Assembly (NCBI GenBank): GCA_949294185.1
Contig: CASFGA010000011.1
Span: 1 to 64,000, forward strand
Length of the DNA: 64,000 nt
DNA from: an uncultured Bacteroides sp.
Lineage (GTDB): Bacteria; Bacteroidota; Bacteroidia; Bacteroidales; Bacteroidaceae
Direction: 5' to 3'
In this document: one piece after another, positions 26,133 to 35,623 of the stretch
Position numbering within the stretch: the first letter of the stretch is position 1
Layout of the letters: each line of letters begins with the position of its first letter
The notes under the pieces: model-generated
Told to the model about the DNA's origin: nothing
Databases searched by the model: none
What the model saw: the letters and a program-made list of their open reading frames with translations, nothing else
Made by a program: the position numbers and the translations under genes

Positions 26133-29100
26133 TTAGTTAGCATGTTTCGCTTTCAGTTTGTTTTTAGCTTTGTAAATCATGACAAAGAAGAACGGCACGA
26201 GGAAAATTCCTACGGTGACGGCTACAATCATGCCGAAAAACACACCCGTACCGATGGCCTGACGGCTTGCAGAACCCGGTCCGGAAGCGATAACCATCGG
26301 AACCATGCCGAGAATGAAGGCGAGTGAGGTCATCAGGATAGGACGGAAACGCAGATGTGCCGCATGAAGGGTGGCTTCTATCAGGTCGCGTCCGGCATCT
26401 ACCTCATCTTTTGCAAATTCTACAATCAAGATGGCGTTTTTCGCGGCCAGTCCGACAAGCATTACCAGTCCGATTTGGAAATAAGTGTCGTTTTCCAGTC
26501 CGCATAAAGCCACTCCTGCATATGCACCGAGAGCTGCTACCGGAAGCGAAAGCAGTACGGCGACAGGGATACTCCAGCTTTCATAGAGTGCGGCAAGGAA
26601 AAGGAATACAAACAGGAACACTAATGACAGAATCATGCCTGTCTGTCCGCCTGCCTGTTTTTCCTGATAAGACAGTCCGCTCCATTCCACACCGATGTTG
26701 TCGGGCAGATGGTCGCGTGCAATCTGTTCAATCAACTCCATTGCCTGACCGGAACTGTAACCATGTGATGCTGTTCCGCGGATAACGGCGGTGTTGAACA
26801 TGTTGAACCGCTTGATGCTTCCCGGTCCCGTTGTATATTCCGTTGTTCCGAGTGCGGTCAGCGGAATCATGGAACCGTCGCTTCCGCGCACAAAAAACAG
26901 ATTGATGTTGTCCCGATGGGCGCGGTAAGGGGCTTCAGCCTGGATGTATACACGGTAGATACGGTTAAACATGTTGAAGTCGTTCACATATACAGAACCG
27001 GTGTAGGCTTTCATGGTCGCAAACACATCTGCCATCGGGACTCCGGACAATTTAACCTGGTCGCGATCTACATCGAAATAGAGTTGCGGGATGGCTGCCT
27101 GTAGCGATGAAGACAGTCCGGTCAGTTCCTTGCGCTGCGAGGCATAGAACATCAGGGTGTCTGCAGCTTCCACCAGATCTTCGTAACTGGCATCTCCTCG
27201 GGCTTCGAGCTGCATTTCAAAACCGCCGGAGGTGCCTAAGCCCGGGATGACGGGTGGAGTGGAGAGATATACCTTGCATTCCGGATATTCGGTAAACTCC
27301 CGTTGCACATCTGCCATGATGTCGTCGATGGTTGTATCGTCACGTTCTTTCCATTCTTTTAGGATGACGGTCAGCTGACTTCTTGCCTGACTCGTTCCGA
27401 CGCGTGGACTGGTACCTGTTACATTCTGAACGTATTCCACGGCGGGAATCTTCATCAGATAGTCGATGGCGCGGTTGGTCACAACACGAGTCCTTTCCAG
27501 TGTTGTCCCCTCGGGCATTTCCAGTTCGACGGTAAAGTATCCCTGATCCTCTGTCGGAAGGAAGCTGGTTGGAATTAGTCTGTATAACACGAATATAAAG
27601 ACAATCACCATGCCGAATGCCGCGGTTACACGTTTGGGGTGCTTGAGGATATGCTTGATTCCGGTTACATATTTATTGTTGCCTAAATCCAACCAACGGT
27701 TGATGGCTCTGAATATTCGGTTTTTTGGCTTGTTGGGATTTGTAGGCTTCAGAATCAGGGAGCACATTACCGGACTCAAGGTCAGGGCAACTACCGTGGA
27801 AAGCAGAACGGAAATGGCGATTGTCACACTGAACTGGCGGTAAAGCTGTCCGGTAATGCCCGACAGGAAACTTACCGGAACGAATACGGCCGCCAATACC
27901 AAAGAGGTGGCAATCAATGCACCAGTCAGTCCGTCCATAGCCTTTTTGGTTGCTTCGTAAGGACTGAGGTGTTCTTCTTCCATAATGCGTTCCACATTTT
28001 CTACCACCACGATGGCGTCATCTACCACCAGACCGATGGCAAGCACCAACCCCAACAAAGTCAGTATGTTGAGTGAAAAGCCGAAGATAAGCATAAATCC
28101 GAACGTGCCTATCAGTGAGATGGGAACGGCGATGGTCGGGATAAGAGTGGCTCGCCAGCTTTGCAAAGAAAGGAATACGACGATGATAACCAGAACCAAT
28201 GCTTCGAACAAAGTCTTGTATACTTCGTGGATAGATTCGGAGATATAGGTGGTCATATCGAAAGGAATCTCGTATTTCAGTCCTTCGGGGAATGTCTTGC
28301 TCATTTCCTCCATTGCTTTCTTCACATTTTCGGCTACTTCCATAGCGTTGGCTCCCGGGAGCATGTAGATGGCAAGCACGGCTGCATTCCCGTCGTTGAT
28401 TCCGCTCTCGGTATTGTAGGATTGAGCCTCCAACGAAACGCGCGCTACATCTCGCAGACGGATAAGAGAACCGTCCGGATTTGCCCGGAGCACAATTTCT
28501 TCAAATTGAGACGCACTCGAAAGACGCCCTTGGGCGGTAATCGGGATGGTAATGTCGATTCCGCTTACCGGCTGTTGTCCCAGTACTCCCGCCGCCGATT
28601 CGCGGTTCTGGTCTTTTAAAGCGTTCTGCACATCTTGCACAGTCAGCCCGAAGTTGGCAAGACGGGCAGGGTCTACCCATATCTGCATGGCATAATAACG
28701 GCTTCCTATGTTTGAAACACGCCCTACGCCGGGAATACGACGGATAAGGTCGAGTACGTTGATAGTAGCAAAATTGCTCAGATATATCTCGTCGAATTTC
28801 GGGTCGTTGGAGGTCAAACAGACTGTCAGCAGCTGACTTGCAGCCTGTTTCTCTATTTCAATTCCGTTTTGGATGACCTCGGCCGGTAGTCGGGATTCGG
28901 CTAATTTGATACGGTTCTGTATTTCTACGGCTGCCAAATCCGGATCGGCAGAAATATCAAAGGTGACAGTTGCCGAAAAGCCTCCGGAATTTGAACTGTT
29001 TGATTCCATATAAAGCATACCCGGGGTACCGTTCAATTCTTGTTCGATAGGGGTTGCTACAGCTTGGGATACGGTCAATGCACTTGCTCCGGGATAGGAT

Positions 29101-29243
29101 GCACTGATTTTTACCACCGGCGGTGTGATCTGCGGATACTGGTCGATAGGCAGCATCAGCAGTCCGATGATACCTACGATAACGATAAGGATGGATATGA
29201 CCGCCGAAAAAACCGGCCTGTCTATAAAGAAGTTTACTTTCAT
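26133..29243 (-). CDS. RND efflux permease (AcrB/HAE1 family)
   Basis: Inner membrane proton-driven drug exporter, 1036 residues, the usual size. It begins with the amphipathic MKVNFFIDRPVF segment and TM1. TM4 carries the proton-relay pair in GLVVDDAIVVVENV, and the TM10 region carries the matching lysine in LAAKNAILIVEFA. Two large periplasmic loops fit the porter and docking domains. It is the middle gene of the adaptor-pump-channel operon. Substrates are unknown; linkage to a beta-lactamase hints at envelope-active drugs. Confidence 0.95.
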   Translation of the reverse strand: MKVNFFIDRPVFSAVISILIVIVGIIGLLMLPIDQYPQITPPVVKISASYPGASALTVSQAVATPIEQELNGTPGMLYMESNSSNSGGFSATVTFDISADPDLAAVEIQNRIKLAESRLPAEVIQNGIEIEKQAASQLLTVCLTSNDPKFDEIYLSNFATINVLDLIRRIPGVGRVSNIGSRYYAMQIWVDPARLANFGLTVQDVQNALKDQNRESAAGVLGQQPVSGIDITIPITAQGRLSSASQFEEIVLRANPDGSLIRLRDVARVSLEAQSYNTESGINDGNAAVLAIYMLPGANAMEVAENVKKAMEEMSKTFPEGLKYEIPFDMTTYISESIHEVYKTLFEALVLVIIVVFLSLQSWRATLIPTIAVPISLIGTFGFMLIFGFSLNILTLLGLVLAIGLVVDDAIVVVENVERIMEEEHLSPYEATKKAMDGLTGALIATSLVLAAVFVPVSFLSGITGQLYRQFSVTIAISVLLSTVVALTLSPVMCSLILKPTNPNKPKNRIFRAINRWLDLGNNKYVTGIKHILKHPKRVTAAFGMVIVFIFVLYRLIPTSFLPTEDQGYFTVELEMPEGTTLERTRVVTNRAIDYLMKIPAVEYVQNVTGTSPRVGTSQARSQLTVILKEWKERDDTTIDDIMADVQREFTEYPECKVYLSTPPVIPGLGTSGGFEMQLEARGDASYEDLVEAADTLMFYASQRKELTGLSSSLQAAIPQLYFDVDRDQVKLSGVPMADVFATMKAYTGSVYVNDFNMFNRIYRVYIQAEAPYRAHRDNINLFFVRGSDGSMIPLTALGTTEYTTGPGSIKRFNMFNTAVIRGTASHGYSSGQAMELIEQIARDHLPDNIGVEWSGLSYQEKQAGGQTGMILSLVFLFVFLFLAALYESWSIPVAVLLSLPVAALGAYAGVALCGLENDTYFQIGLVMLVGLAAKNAILIVEFAKDEVDAGRDLIEATLHAAHLRFRPILMTSLAFILGMVPMVIASGPGSASRQAIGTGVFFGMIVAVTVGIFLVPFFFVMIYKAKNKLKAKHAN

Positions 29244-29270
29244 TTGTGGTCTGATTTAAGCATTTCTGTT

Positions 29271-30467
29271 TTAGAGGCTGTCTCTGTCACTGTCTTCCTC
29301 TCCTTTAGGTGCTTCTCCTACGCGTACCTTGATGCCCGGACTTAGTTTGTGATAGCCTTCGCTGACAATCATCTCGCCGGGAATAAGTCCGCGTTCTACA
29401 ACAACATCATTTCCGAACTCCGGTCCCAGTTCGATGAAGCGTCTTTCTACGACAGAATCCTGCCGCATGACGAAGATATATGCACCTCCCTTTTCAATTA
29501 TCAAGGCTTTTTGCGGAACAACGGTTGCATGTTCACGCACATCTAACAGCAGACGGACTTTGGTGAATTGTCCTGGTAGTAAAACATGCTCGGGATTAGT
29601 CATTTCCGCGCGCACAGAGAATGTTCCCGTTTTGGGATCAACCTGAGGGGCGGCAAAGTCTACCAGTCCTTTATAAGGATAAACACTGTTGTCTGGCAGG
29701 GTGATGGTTACCGTCGGTTGCCAAGAGCGGGTTGAGTCTTTTTGTCCCAACGTAACGTTACGCTCCTTGCTCTTCAGGTAATCAAGGGCAGTCATGCTGA
29801 AATCAATTAGCACGGTATCGCTTTTCACTATGGTGGCGAGCAGTGATTTTCCGCTTGTCCCTACTAGTGTTCCGAGGTCAACGTGGCGTTCGCTTATTTG
29901 TCCGTCAAGTGGAGAACGTACTACCGTATAGCCCAGCTCCTGTTCGGCCTGGTCCAGATCGGCTTGACTCATGCCTACACTGGCAATGGCTGTTTCGTAG
30001 GCTGCTTCGGCATTGTCCAGATCCAAGCGGCTGGCAGCATTTTGTTCATATAGCGGACGGATGCGGGCCAGGTCGCGCTCGGCTTTTCGTGCGTTTGCTT
30101 CATCTTTCTTCAGTTGGGCGCGAGCCTTGTCCACCTTTGCTTTATATTGGTCTTGGTCGATTACGAACAACACTTGGTTGCGCTTTACTTCTGTACCTTC
30201 CTCGAAAAGCATTTGTTCAAGGAAGCCTTCTACCCGGGCGCGCACTTCTACGAATTGCTGGGCCCGTATACGTCCTACGTAATCACCGTAGATTTCCACA
30301 TCCTGTTGTTGGGCAGGGGTTACACTGACAATGGGAAGTTCTGGAACTGGAGCCGGCTGGCGGGTTAGAATCAGATAAAGTATCACGATTACAATAATAC
30401 CGATTCCGGCATAAACAGTCTGTTTTCTTTTTACCTTTAAGTCTTTTTTCGTCAAGAAACGTCTCAT
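29271..30467 (-). CDS. RND efflux periplasmic adaptor (AcrA/HlyD family)
   Basis: Membrane fusion protein of 398 residues that links the RND pump to the outer membrane channel. An N-terminal membrane anchor or signal is at about residues 15-35. The biotinyl-lipoyl-like domain and alpha-hairpin follow (VRARVEGFLEQ ... QVLFVIDQDQYKA, then a heptad-rich helix pair), then the returning lipoyl half VRSPLDGQISERHVDLG and beta-barrel domains. I start at the ATG at 30467; the frame extends to 30506 but the extra residues are not protein-like. First gene of the operon. Confidence 0.93.
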   Translation of the reverse strand: MRRFLTKKDLKVKRKQTVYAGIGIIVIVILYLILTRQPAPVPELPIVSVTPAQQQDVEIYGDYVGRIRAQQFVEVRARVEGFLEQMLFEEGTEVKRNQVLFVIDQDQYKAKVDKARAQLKKDEANARKAERDLARIRPLYEQNAASRLDLDNAEAAYETAIASVGMSQADLDQAEQELGYTVVRSPLDGQISERHVDLGTLVGTSGKSLLATIVKSDTVLIDFSMTALDYLKSKERNVTLGQKDSTRSWQPTVTITLPDNSVYPYKGLVDFAAPQVDPKTGTFSVRAEMTNPEHVLLPGQFTKVRLLLDVREHATVVPQKALIIEKGGAYIFVMRQDSVVERRFIELGPEFGNDVVVERGLIPGEMIVSEGYHKLSPGIKVRVGEAPKGEEDSDRDSL

Positions 30468-30519
30468 AATTTTTTGTTTATTATTTCGATGCCACAAGAT
30501 GGGCAAACAATATACGTGC

Positions 30520-30527
30520 CAAAGGTA
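30520..30527 (-). promoter_or_regulatory. -7 box of the RND/beta-lactamase operon
   Basis: TACCTTTG on the minus strand, 52 bases before the adaptor ATG. It is the only good -7 match upstream of the four-gene operon, so the beta-lactamase is likely to depend on it. No repressor gene of TetR or AraC type lies next to it in this window. Confidence 0.5.
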
Positions 30528-30622
30528 CGGATTTTTCTTTTAACTGTGATAATCAATATGTAATACTTGTTGGTAAATAAAGATTATTTGAGGATTGAGC
30601 AGGTTTGTTGTGGAAAAAATCC

Positions 30623-30931
30623 TCACCTTAGTTCGTTCCATAAATGTTTTAATGCGGATATCGGATGAAAAAACAACATTCTTGGTCCGGCGTAGCGCAT
30701 TACTTCTTTCATTTTTGTCCGCATGTCGGGACGGTAGCAGTGGACAGTACACAGGCGGCATGTCTTTTTCTTTTCTTGAAACGAACACTTCGACAGGCGG
30801 GTATGTGCGTATTCTAACAGCTCTGCGCACGAATGGCAAAGAGTTTTGTTCTTTTCTTTATTGCGGCAGTAAAGGTGTATCATTTGGCGTACGACCCGTT
30901 TTTCCTCTTTGATTCTCGAAGTTTTGTTCAT
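30623..30931 (-). CDS. Nitrous oxide-stimulated promoter (YgbA_NO) family protein
   Basis: A small protein of 102 residues, Cys-rich and basic. Motifs match the YgbA_NO family: an N-terminal EKRVV-x-MI-x-YC segment, CHSCAELLEYAHTRL, then KTCRLCTVHCY and a C-terminal VMRYAGPRMLFFHP. The five conserved cysteines suggest a metal site. In enteric bacteria the ygbA gene is NO-induced through NsrR and takes part in recovery from nitrosative stress. That knowledge comes from relatives; here only the family is seen. The start at 30931 is preferred over 30958. It is divergent from the ThrE-like gene. Confidence 0.8.
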   Translation of the reverse strand: MNKTSRIKEEKRVVRQMIHLYCRNKEKNKTLCHSCAELLEYAHTRLSKCSFQEKKKTCRLCTVHCYRPDMRTKMKEVMRYAGPRMLFFHPISALKHLWNELR

Positions 30932-30951
30932 GGAATGTCTGTATCGGCGTG

Positions 30952-30959
30952 CAAACATA
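30952..30959 (-). promoter_or_regulatory. -7 box of the YgbA_NO gene
   Basis: TATGTTTG on the minus strand, about 20 bases upstream of the chosen ATG. If used, the leader is very short. This supports the 30931 start, because a start at 30958 would overlap the box. Confidence 0.4.
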
Positions 30960-30981
30960 AGTAAAATTTCAGGATTTTGTC

Positions 30982-30989
30982 TAATTTTG
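30982..30989 (+). promoter_or_regulatory. -7 box of the ThrE-like gene
   Basis: TAATTTTG, a match to TAnnTTTG, 31 bases before the ATG at 31021. It is divergent from the YgbA_NO promoter with only about 20 bases between the two boxes. Confidence 0.45.
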
Positions 30990-31020
30990 CGGCCGAATTG
31001 TTTTTAAGGTAAAAAGAGTT

Positions 31021-32406
31021 ATGATATTAGAGGAACATCTGGAGACCACGGTGAAGGCTCACAACCAACAGCTGCACCGTCGGGTGGATCTCCTGTTGCG
31101 TACAGGAAAACTGTTGGTGGAAAGTCTGGCGGATACAAACCGTGTTGTGAGAAACATGAAGCGTACGGCTGCATATCTGGGCATTCCCGAAGAGAAGCTT
31201 CACATCTATGTCAGTTTTACTATGCTGATGGTGAATGTAAGTGATGGTGATTATTCGTTTACCAAGTTTCAGCGTATAGATGGACATGGTGTAAACATGT
31301 CGGCCATTTCAGAAGTAAGCAAGCTTTCGTGGCGGGCTATCGAGGAGGATTATTCTCTTGACCGTTACGAAGAGGAACTTGAAAAGATTCGCACCAAAAA
31401 GCGTAATTATAGTCCGTGGATGGTGGCGGTCGGTGCAGGGTTTGCCTGTGGAGGATTCTGCATTCAGTTCGGGTGTGACTGGATGGCGTTTTTGTATGCT
31501 TCCATTGCGGCTATTGTCGGTATGCGTGTGCGCGCCAAATGCAATGAGTCAGGGCTGAATCATTATATGGGAATTGCGATAACGGCCTTTGTCGCCACTC
31601 TTTTGGCGTGGGCGTCGACCTTGCTTCCGAGTGAGTGGACGGATACTCCCTGGCATCCTCTGCTGGCGTGTGCCCTGTTTATTGTGCCGGGTGTTCCTTT
31701 GATAAACTTTGTTGATGATATGCTCGACAATTATATTCAGGTAGGTATCGTGCGGGCAATGAATACGCTGCTGATGGTTTCGGCTATGGCCTTCGGCATT
31801 GCCTTTGCTGTAAAGCTTTGCCATATTGAAGACTTTTTCCCTACCATCAGCATGGTGCCCCATCATAGTTATTGGGAGTATGCTTTGGCTGCCGGAATTT
31901 CGGCCATAGGCTTTTCCATGATATTCAATGTACAGCGTCGGCTGCTTTGGGTAGTGGCGTTAGGTGGAATTATTGCGGTTTGCACCCGCAATTTTGTCAA
32001 TCTCGGTCCGAGTACGGACAATATCGGCCTTGACATGGGACTGGTCATCGGGTCGTTTTCAGGTTCGGTACTGGTAAGTCTGATTGCAGTAAAGGCCGTT
32101 CATTGGTTTCATGTGCCCAATCATGTGCTTACCATTCCTTCGGTTATCCCGATGATTCCCGGTGTGTTGATGTATCGTATGCTGTTCGGGCTCATTAATA
32201 TGAATGTGACTGATATTGACAAAGTGACGACTTTGATGAAGGCCATCGAATGTGGGGTCAATTCAGGCTTGGTGATTATGTGCATTTCGGTGGGAGTAGC
32301 CATACCCAATATTTTCGGCCGCAAGTATATCGCTTCTTCCAAGAACAAGCGTCTGGCTGAAGTGCTGAATGAAAGAAAGGCCCGCGGCAAGTTCGTGGAG
32401 TGGTAA
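31021..32406 (+). CDS. Threonine/serine exporter, ThrE type
   Basis: An inner membrane protein of 461 residues with both ThrE halves in one chain. The N-terminal DUF1212-like part has a soluble ~110 residues including ETTVKAHN and an NMKR segment, then five membrane spans. The C-terminal DUF3815-like part has further membrane spans and the PSVIPMIPGVLMYR loop. Relatives export threonine, serine or small peptides; the substrate here is not known. A hairpin lies about 80 bases after the stop. Confidence 0.85.
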   Translation: MILEEHLETTVKAHNQQLHRRVDLLLRTGKLLVESLADTNRVVRNMKRTAAYLGIPEEKLHIYVSFTMLMVNVSDGDYSFTKFQRIDGHGVNMSAISEVSKLSWRAIEEDYSLDRYEEELEKIRTKKRNYSPWMVAVGAGFACGGFCIQFGCDWMAFLYASIAAIVGMRVRAKCNESGLNHYMGIAITAFVATLLAWASTLLPSEWTDTPWHPLLACALFIVPGVPLINFVDDMLDNYIQVGIVRAMNTLLMVSAMAFGIAFAVKLCHIEDFFPTISMVPHHSYWEYALAAGISAIGFSMIFNVQRRLLWVVALGGIIAVCTRNFVNLGPSTDNIGLDMGLVIGSFSGSVLVSLIAVKAVHWFHVPNHVLTIPSVIPMIPGVLMYRMLFGLINMNVTDIDKVTTLMKAIECGVNSGLVIMCISVGVAIPNIFGRKYIASSKNKRLAEVLNERKARGKFVEW

Positions 32407-32414
32407 TGCCTTGG

Positions 32415-32453
32415 TACGAAATCTGTATGGCAAGGTGAAAAACGGATTTCGTA
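32415..32453. repeat. Inverted repeat after the ThrE-like gene
   Basis: TACGAAATC (32415-32423) and GATTTCGTA (32445-32453) form a perfect 9-bp stem with a 21-base loop, 9 bases past the stop codon. An A-rich stretch follows rather than T. It may protect the 3' end or take part in termination together with the next hairpin. Confidence 0.5.
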
Positions 32454-32484
32454 GTAATGAAAAAAGAGTTTGTTATAGTGAAAG

Positions 32485-32516
32485 CGGAGTCCGGCCACGG
32501 TGATGGTCGGACTCCG
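32485..32516. terminator. Hairpin terminator before ruvX
   Basis: CGGAGTCCGGCC (32485-32496) pairs with GGTCGGACTCCG (32505-32516): 12 pairs with one G-T and an 8-base loop. No T run follows on the plus strand, so strength is uncertain. Confidence 0.5.
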
Positions 32517-32607
32517 TACTGTTATGGACTGGAAAGACAATACTCGAAAAAAGAGAAAATCTCCGTTAATCTGCGTTTCAAAAATTCCCCATATTCAATT
32601 TAATTTG

Positions 32608-32615
32608 TATTTTTG
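32608..32615 (+). promoter_or_regulatory. -7 box of the ruvX-def operon
   Basis: TATTTTTG, a full match to TAnnTTTG, ends 8 bases before the ruvX ATG. The transcript would be almost leaderless, or a slightly later start codon might be used. Confidence 0.45.
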
Positions 32616-32623
32616 CCGCCAAT

Positions 32624-33049
32624 ATGAGCAGGATATTGGCGATAGATTATGGAAAGAAACGGACGGGGATAGCGGTGACGGATCCGATGCAGATAATTGC
32701 AACCGGCTTGACCACTGTCGCGACTTCCGGATTGATGGACTTTCTTCTGAAATATACAGCACAGGAGAAGGTGGAACGTATTGTCGTAGGTTATCCGAAG
32801 CAGATGAATAATGAGGATTCGGAAAATATGAAACGTATCGTTCCTTTTGTAAACCTACTGAAAAAGAAGCTTCCCGACATTCCGGTGGAGTGGGTAGACG
32901 AGCGTTTTACCTCGGTGATGGCACATCGGGCCATGATTGACGGCGGACTGAAGAAGACTGCCCGTCAAAATAAGGCCTTGGTGGACGAAATCAGTGCCAC
33001 TATCATCCTGCAGTCATATTTGGAGTCGAAAAGATATAAATTAAATTAA
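32624..33049 (+). CDS. ruvX: Putative Holliday junction resolvase RuvX/YqgF
   Basis: An RNase H-fold protein of 141 residues, the usual family length. The N-terminal ILAIDYGKKRTGIAVTD carries the first catalytic Asp. VVGYPKQMNN lies mid-protein and WVDERFTSV near residue 85. Family members take part in 16S rRNA 5' maturation or Holliday junction resolution. It is the first gene of a same-strand run with def, a TPR gene, pcrA and nspC. Confidence 0.93.
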   Translation: MSRILAIDYGKKRTGIAVTDPMQIIATGLTTVATSGLMDFLLKYTAQEKVERIVVGYPKQMNNEDSENMKRIVPFVNLLKKKLPDIPVEWVDERFTSVMAHRAMIDGGLKKTARQNKALVDEISATIILQSYLESKRYKLN

Positions 33050-33064
33050 GAAATACTGACAACA

Positions 33065-33619
33065 ATGATTTTACCTATTTACGTATACGGACAGCCCGTG
33101 TTGAGACAAGAGGCTGAAGATATAACTCCTGATTATCCGAACCTGAAGGAACTGATAAAAAACATGTTTGAAACGATGGAACATGCCGATGGCGTGGGAC
33201 TTGCCGCTCCTCAGGTGGGGCTTCCTATCCGGGTGGTGGTAATCGACCTTGATGTCCTGTCGGATGATATGCCGGAGTTCAAGGACTTCAAGCGTGCATA
33301 TATTAATCCGCATATTGTCGAGAAAGGGGACAATCTGGTGTCTATGGAGGAGGGCTGCTTGAGTCTGCCGGGTATCCATGAGAATGTGAAGCGTCCGGAC
33401 AAGATTCATGTAACTTATCTGGACGAAAATCTGAATCCCCATGATGAATGGATAGAGGGATATCTGGCGCGTGTGATGCAGCACGAGTTCGATCATCTGG
33501 ATGGAACCATGTTTATTGACCATCTTTCCGCCCTGCGTAAGCAGATGATCCGCGGGAAACTGAACTCGATGGTGAAAGGAAAAGTCCGCTGTTCTTATAA
33601 GGTGAAGGTGGTGAAATGA
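33065..33619 (+). CDS. def: Peptide deformylase
   Basis: Removes the formyl group from nascent N-terminal methionine; a cytoplasmic metalloenzyme of 184 residues. All three signature motifs are intact: [10 protein letters not shown] at 43-52, EGCLSLP at 96-102 (metal-binding Cys98) and HEFDH at 140-144. It lies 15 bases after ruvX and overlaps the next gene by an ATGA-type 4-base overlap, suggesting translational coupling. Confidence 0.96.
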   Translation: MILPIYVYGQPVLRQEAEDITPDYPNLKELIKNMFETMEHADGVGLAAPQVGLPIRVVVIDLDVLSDDMPEFKDFKRAYINPHIVEKGDNLVSMEEGCLSLPGIHENVKRPDKIHVTYLDENLNPHDEWIEGYLARVMQHEFDHLDGTMFIDHLSALRKQMIRGKLNSMVKGKVRCSYKVKVVK

Positions 33620-35619
33620 CGATACGTTCATTATACATAGTGTTGGCAGGTCTATTCTTGCCTTTGTTTGCCCTCGCTCAAATCAATGCGGAACGGGTGA
33701 TGACGATTGGCAAGAATGCACTCTATTTTGAAGACTATGTATTGTCTATCCAGTATTTCAATCAGGTAATTAATGCTAAGCCCTATCTGGCGGAGCCTTA
33801 TTTCTATCGGGGACTTGCTAAACTGAATCTGGATGACTTCCGGGGTGCGGAAGCCGATTGCTCTGAAGCTATCGAACGCAATCCTTTTGTCGTGAACGCT
33901 TATCAGGTAAGAGGTATCTCACGCATTCAGCAGAAGAACTATAAAGATGCGATAAAGGATTATCTCAAGGCTTTGAAACTGGAGCCTGAGAATACAAGCC
34001 TGTGGCATAACTTGGCTTTATGCCGGATACAGGAGAAGGACTATACGGAGGCGCGGGCAGACTTGGATACGCTTATCCGCATCTCTCCACGCTATACGGA
34101 TGCATACTTGATGCGCACGGAGGTTTCTCTGAAGCAAAAAGATACGCTTCAGGCAATGACTGATGCGGATAAGGCCATTGAGATGGATCGTTATAATCCG
34201 GACACATGGGCCTCGAGAGGAATGTTGTTTTTGCAGCGCTCGAAATATTCGGATGCAGAATCGGACTTGACGGAAGCCATCCGTCTTTCTGTCCGTAATG
34301 CAGGGTTGTATATCAATCGTGCTTTGGCCCGTTACAATCAGAATAATTTGCGGGGGGCGATGTCCGACTATGATATTGCGCTCGATATAGACCGTAATAA
34401 TTTTATCGGGCATTACAACCGTGGCTTGTTGCGTGCGCAGGTGGGGGATGACAACCGTGCGATAGAGGATTTCGATTTTGTGCTTGAAATGGAACCGGAC
34501 AATATGATGGCCGTGTTTAACCGGGGTCTGTTGCGTGACCGTACGGGAGATTATCAGGGAGCTATCGAAGACTATACGACTGTGCTTGATGAATATCCGA
34601 ACTTCTTGGCCGGTTATCAGTATCGGGCGGATGCGCGGCGTAAGACCGGAGACTTGAAAGGGGCTGACGAGGATGATTTCAAAGTCTTGAAGGCGCAACT
34701 TGACGCACAAAACGGTCAGTCGTCGGGGCAGGCTACGGCTTCGGCCGACAAGACACGTAAGAAGTCTGACAAGAACATGAACAACTATCGCAAGATGGTG
34801 GTGGCCGACGACGGAGACGATAATAAGTATAAGACAGAATATAGGGGAAGGGTGCAAGACCGGAATGTGAACATCCTTCCGCAGCCGATGTTCGCCTTGA
34901 CTTATTACGAGCGTCAGGACGAAGTGCGGCATCAGGTGAATTTCTCAAAGGCTATCGACGACCTGAACAACCGTCATGCGTTGCCTCATCGTCTTTTGAT
35001 TACAAACAATGAAGCTTCGTTGAGCGAAGAGCAGGCCAAGCAGCACTTCGCTTCGATAGATGCGCAGACTTCGGCTATAGTTAAGGAGCCAGATAATGCC
35101 TTGAATTATTATGCCCGTGCTCTTGACTTCTATCTGGTGCAAGACTTTGATAATGCAATTGCTGACTTGGATGAAGCTATCAAGAGGGATTCAACGTTCT
35201 TCCCGGCCTATTTCTCGCGGGCATTGATTTACTACAAGCAGCTGGAATATAGGCGCAGAGATAAAGGATTTGAGCTTGAAACATCTTCCGCTGACAAGAA
35301 TGTTCAGGTGCGTACATTCGACTATGCCCGCATTCGGGAAGACCTGGATGAGGTAATCCGGTTGAATCCTGACTTTGTATATGCTTATTATAATCGGGGG
35401 AATATCCATGCAGTGCTGAAAGACTACCGTGCGGCGTTGGCCGATTATAACCAGGCGATAATGCTTGACTCTCGTTTTGCTGATGCTTACTTCAATCGCG
35501 GACTGGTGAACATTTTCCTCGGAAACAACAGTCAGGGAATACAGGATTTGAGTAAGGCCGGCGAATTGGGTATCTTCTCGGCCTATAATGTGATCAAACG
35601 ATTTACGGCAACCGAATAA
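33616..35619 (+). CDS. Tetratricopeptide repeat protein, secreted
   Basis: A 667-residue protein with an N-terminal signal peptide (about 22 residues, ending ALAQ). Around nine TPR units fill residues ~40-370 (units end in phrases such as [21 protein letters not shown]). A low-complexity Lys/Asp-rich linker (~370-430) follows, then four more TPRs to the C-terminus. It probably works as a periplasmic or outer-membrane-facing scaffold; the partner is unknown. Its start overlaps def by 4 bases and pcrA follows after 4 bases, so it is embedded in the operon. Confidence 0.88.
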   Translation: MTIRSLYIVLAGLFLPLFALAQINAERVMTIGKNALYFEDYVLSIQYFNQVINAKPYLAEPYFYRGLAKLNLDDFRGAEADCSEAIERNPFVVNAYQVRGISRIQQKNYKDAIKDYLKALKLEPENTSLWHNLALCRIQEKDYTEARADLDTLIRISPRYTDAYLMRTEVSLKQKDTLQAMTDADKAIEMDRYNPDTWASRGMLFLQRSKYSDAESDLTEAIRLSVRNAGLYINRALARYNQNNLRGAMSDYDIALDIDRNNFIGHYNRGLLRAQVGDDNRAIEDFDFVLEMEPDNMMAVFNRGLLRDRTGDYQGAIEDYTTVLDEYPNFLAGYQYRADARRKTGDLKGADEDDFKVLKAQLDAQNGQSSGQATASADKTRKKSDKNMNNYRKMVVADDGDDNKYKTEYRGRVQDRNVNILPQPMFALTYYERQDEVRHQVNFSKAIDDLNNRHALPHRLLITNNEASLSEEQAKQHFASIDAQTSAIVKEPDNALNYYARALDFYLVQDFDNAIADLDEAIKRDSTFFPAYFSRALIYYKQLEYRRRDKGFELETSSADKNVQVRTFDYARIREDLDEVIRLNPDFVYAYYNRGNIHAVLKDYRAALADYNQAIMLDSRFADAYFNRGLVNIFLGNNSQGIQDLSKAGELGIFSAYNVIKRFTATE

Positions 35620-35623
35620 GTAC

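Noticed and set aside
30595-30912. Plus-strand frame of 105 codons opposite the YgbA_NO gene
   Set aside because: No recognisable features, while the minus-strand frame shows the conserved cysteines and the VMRYAGPRML motif.
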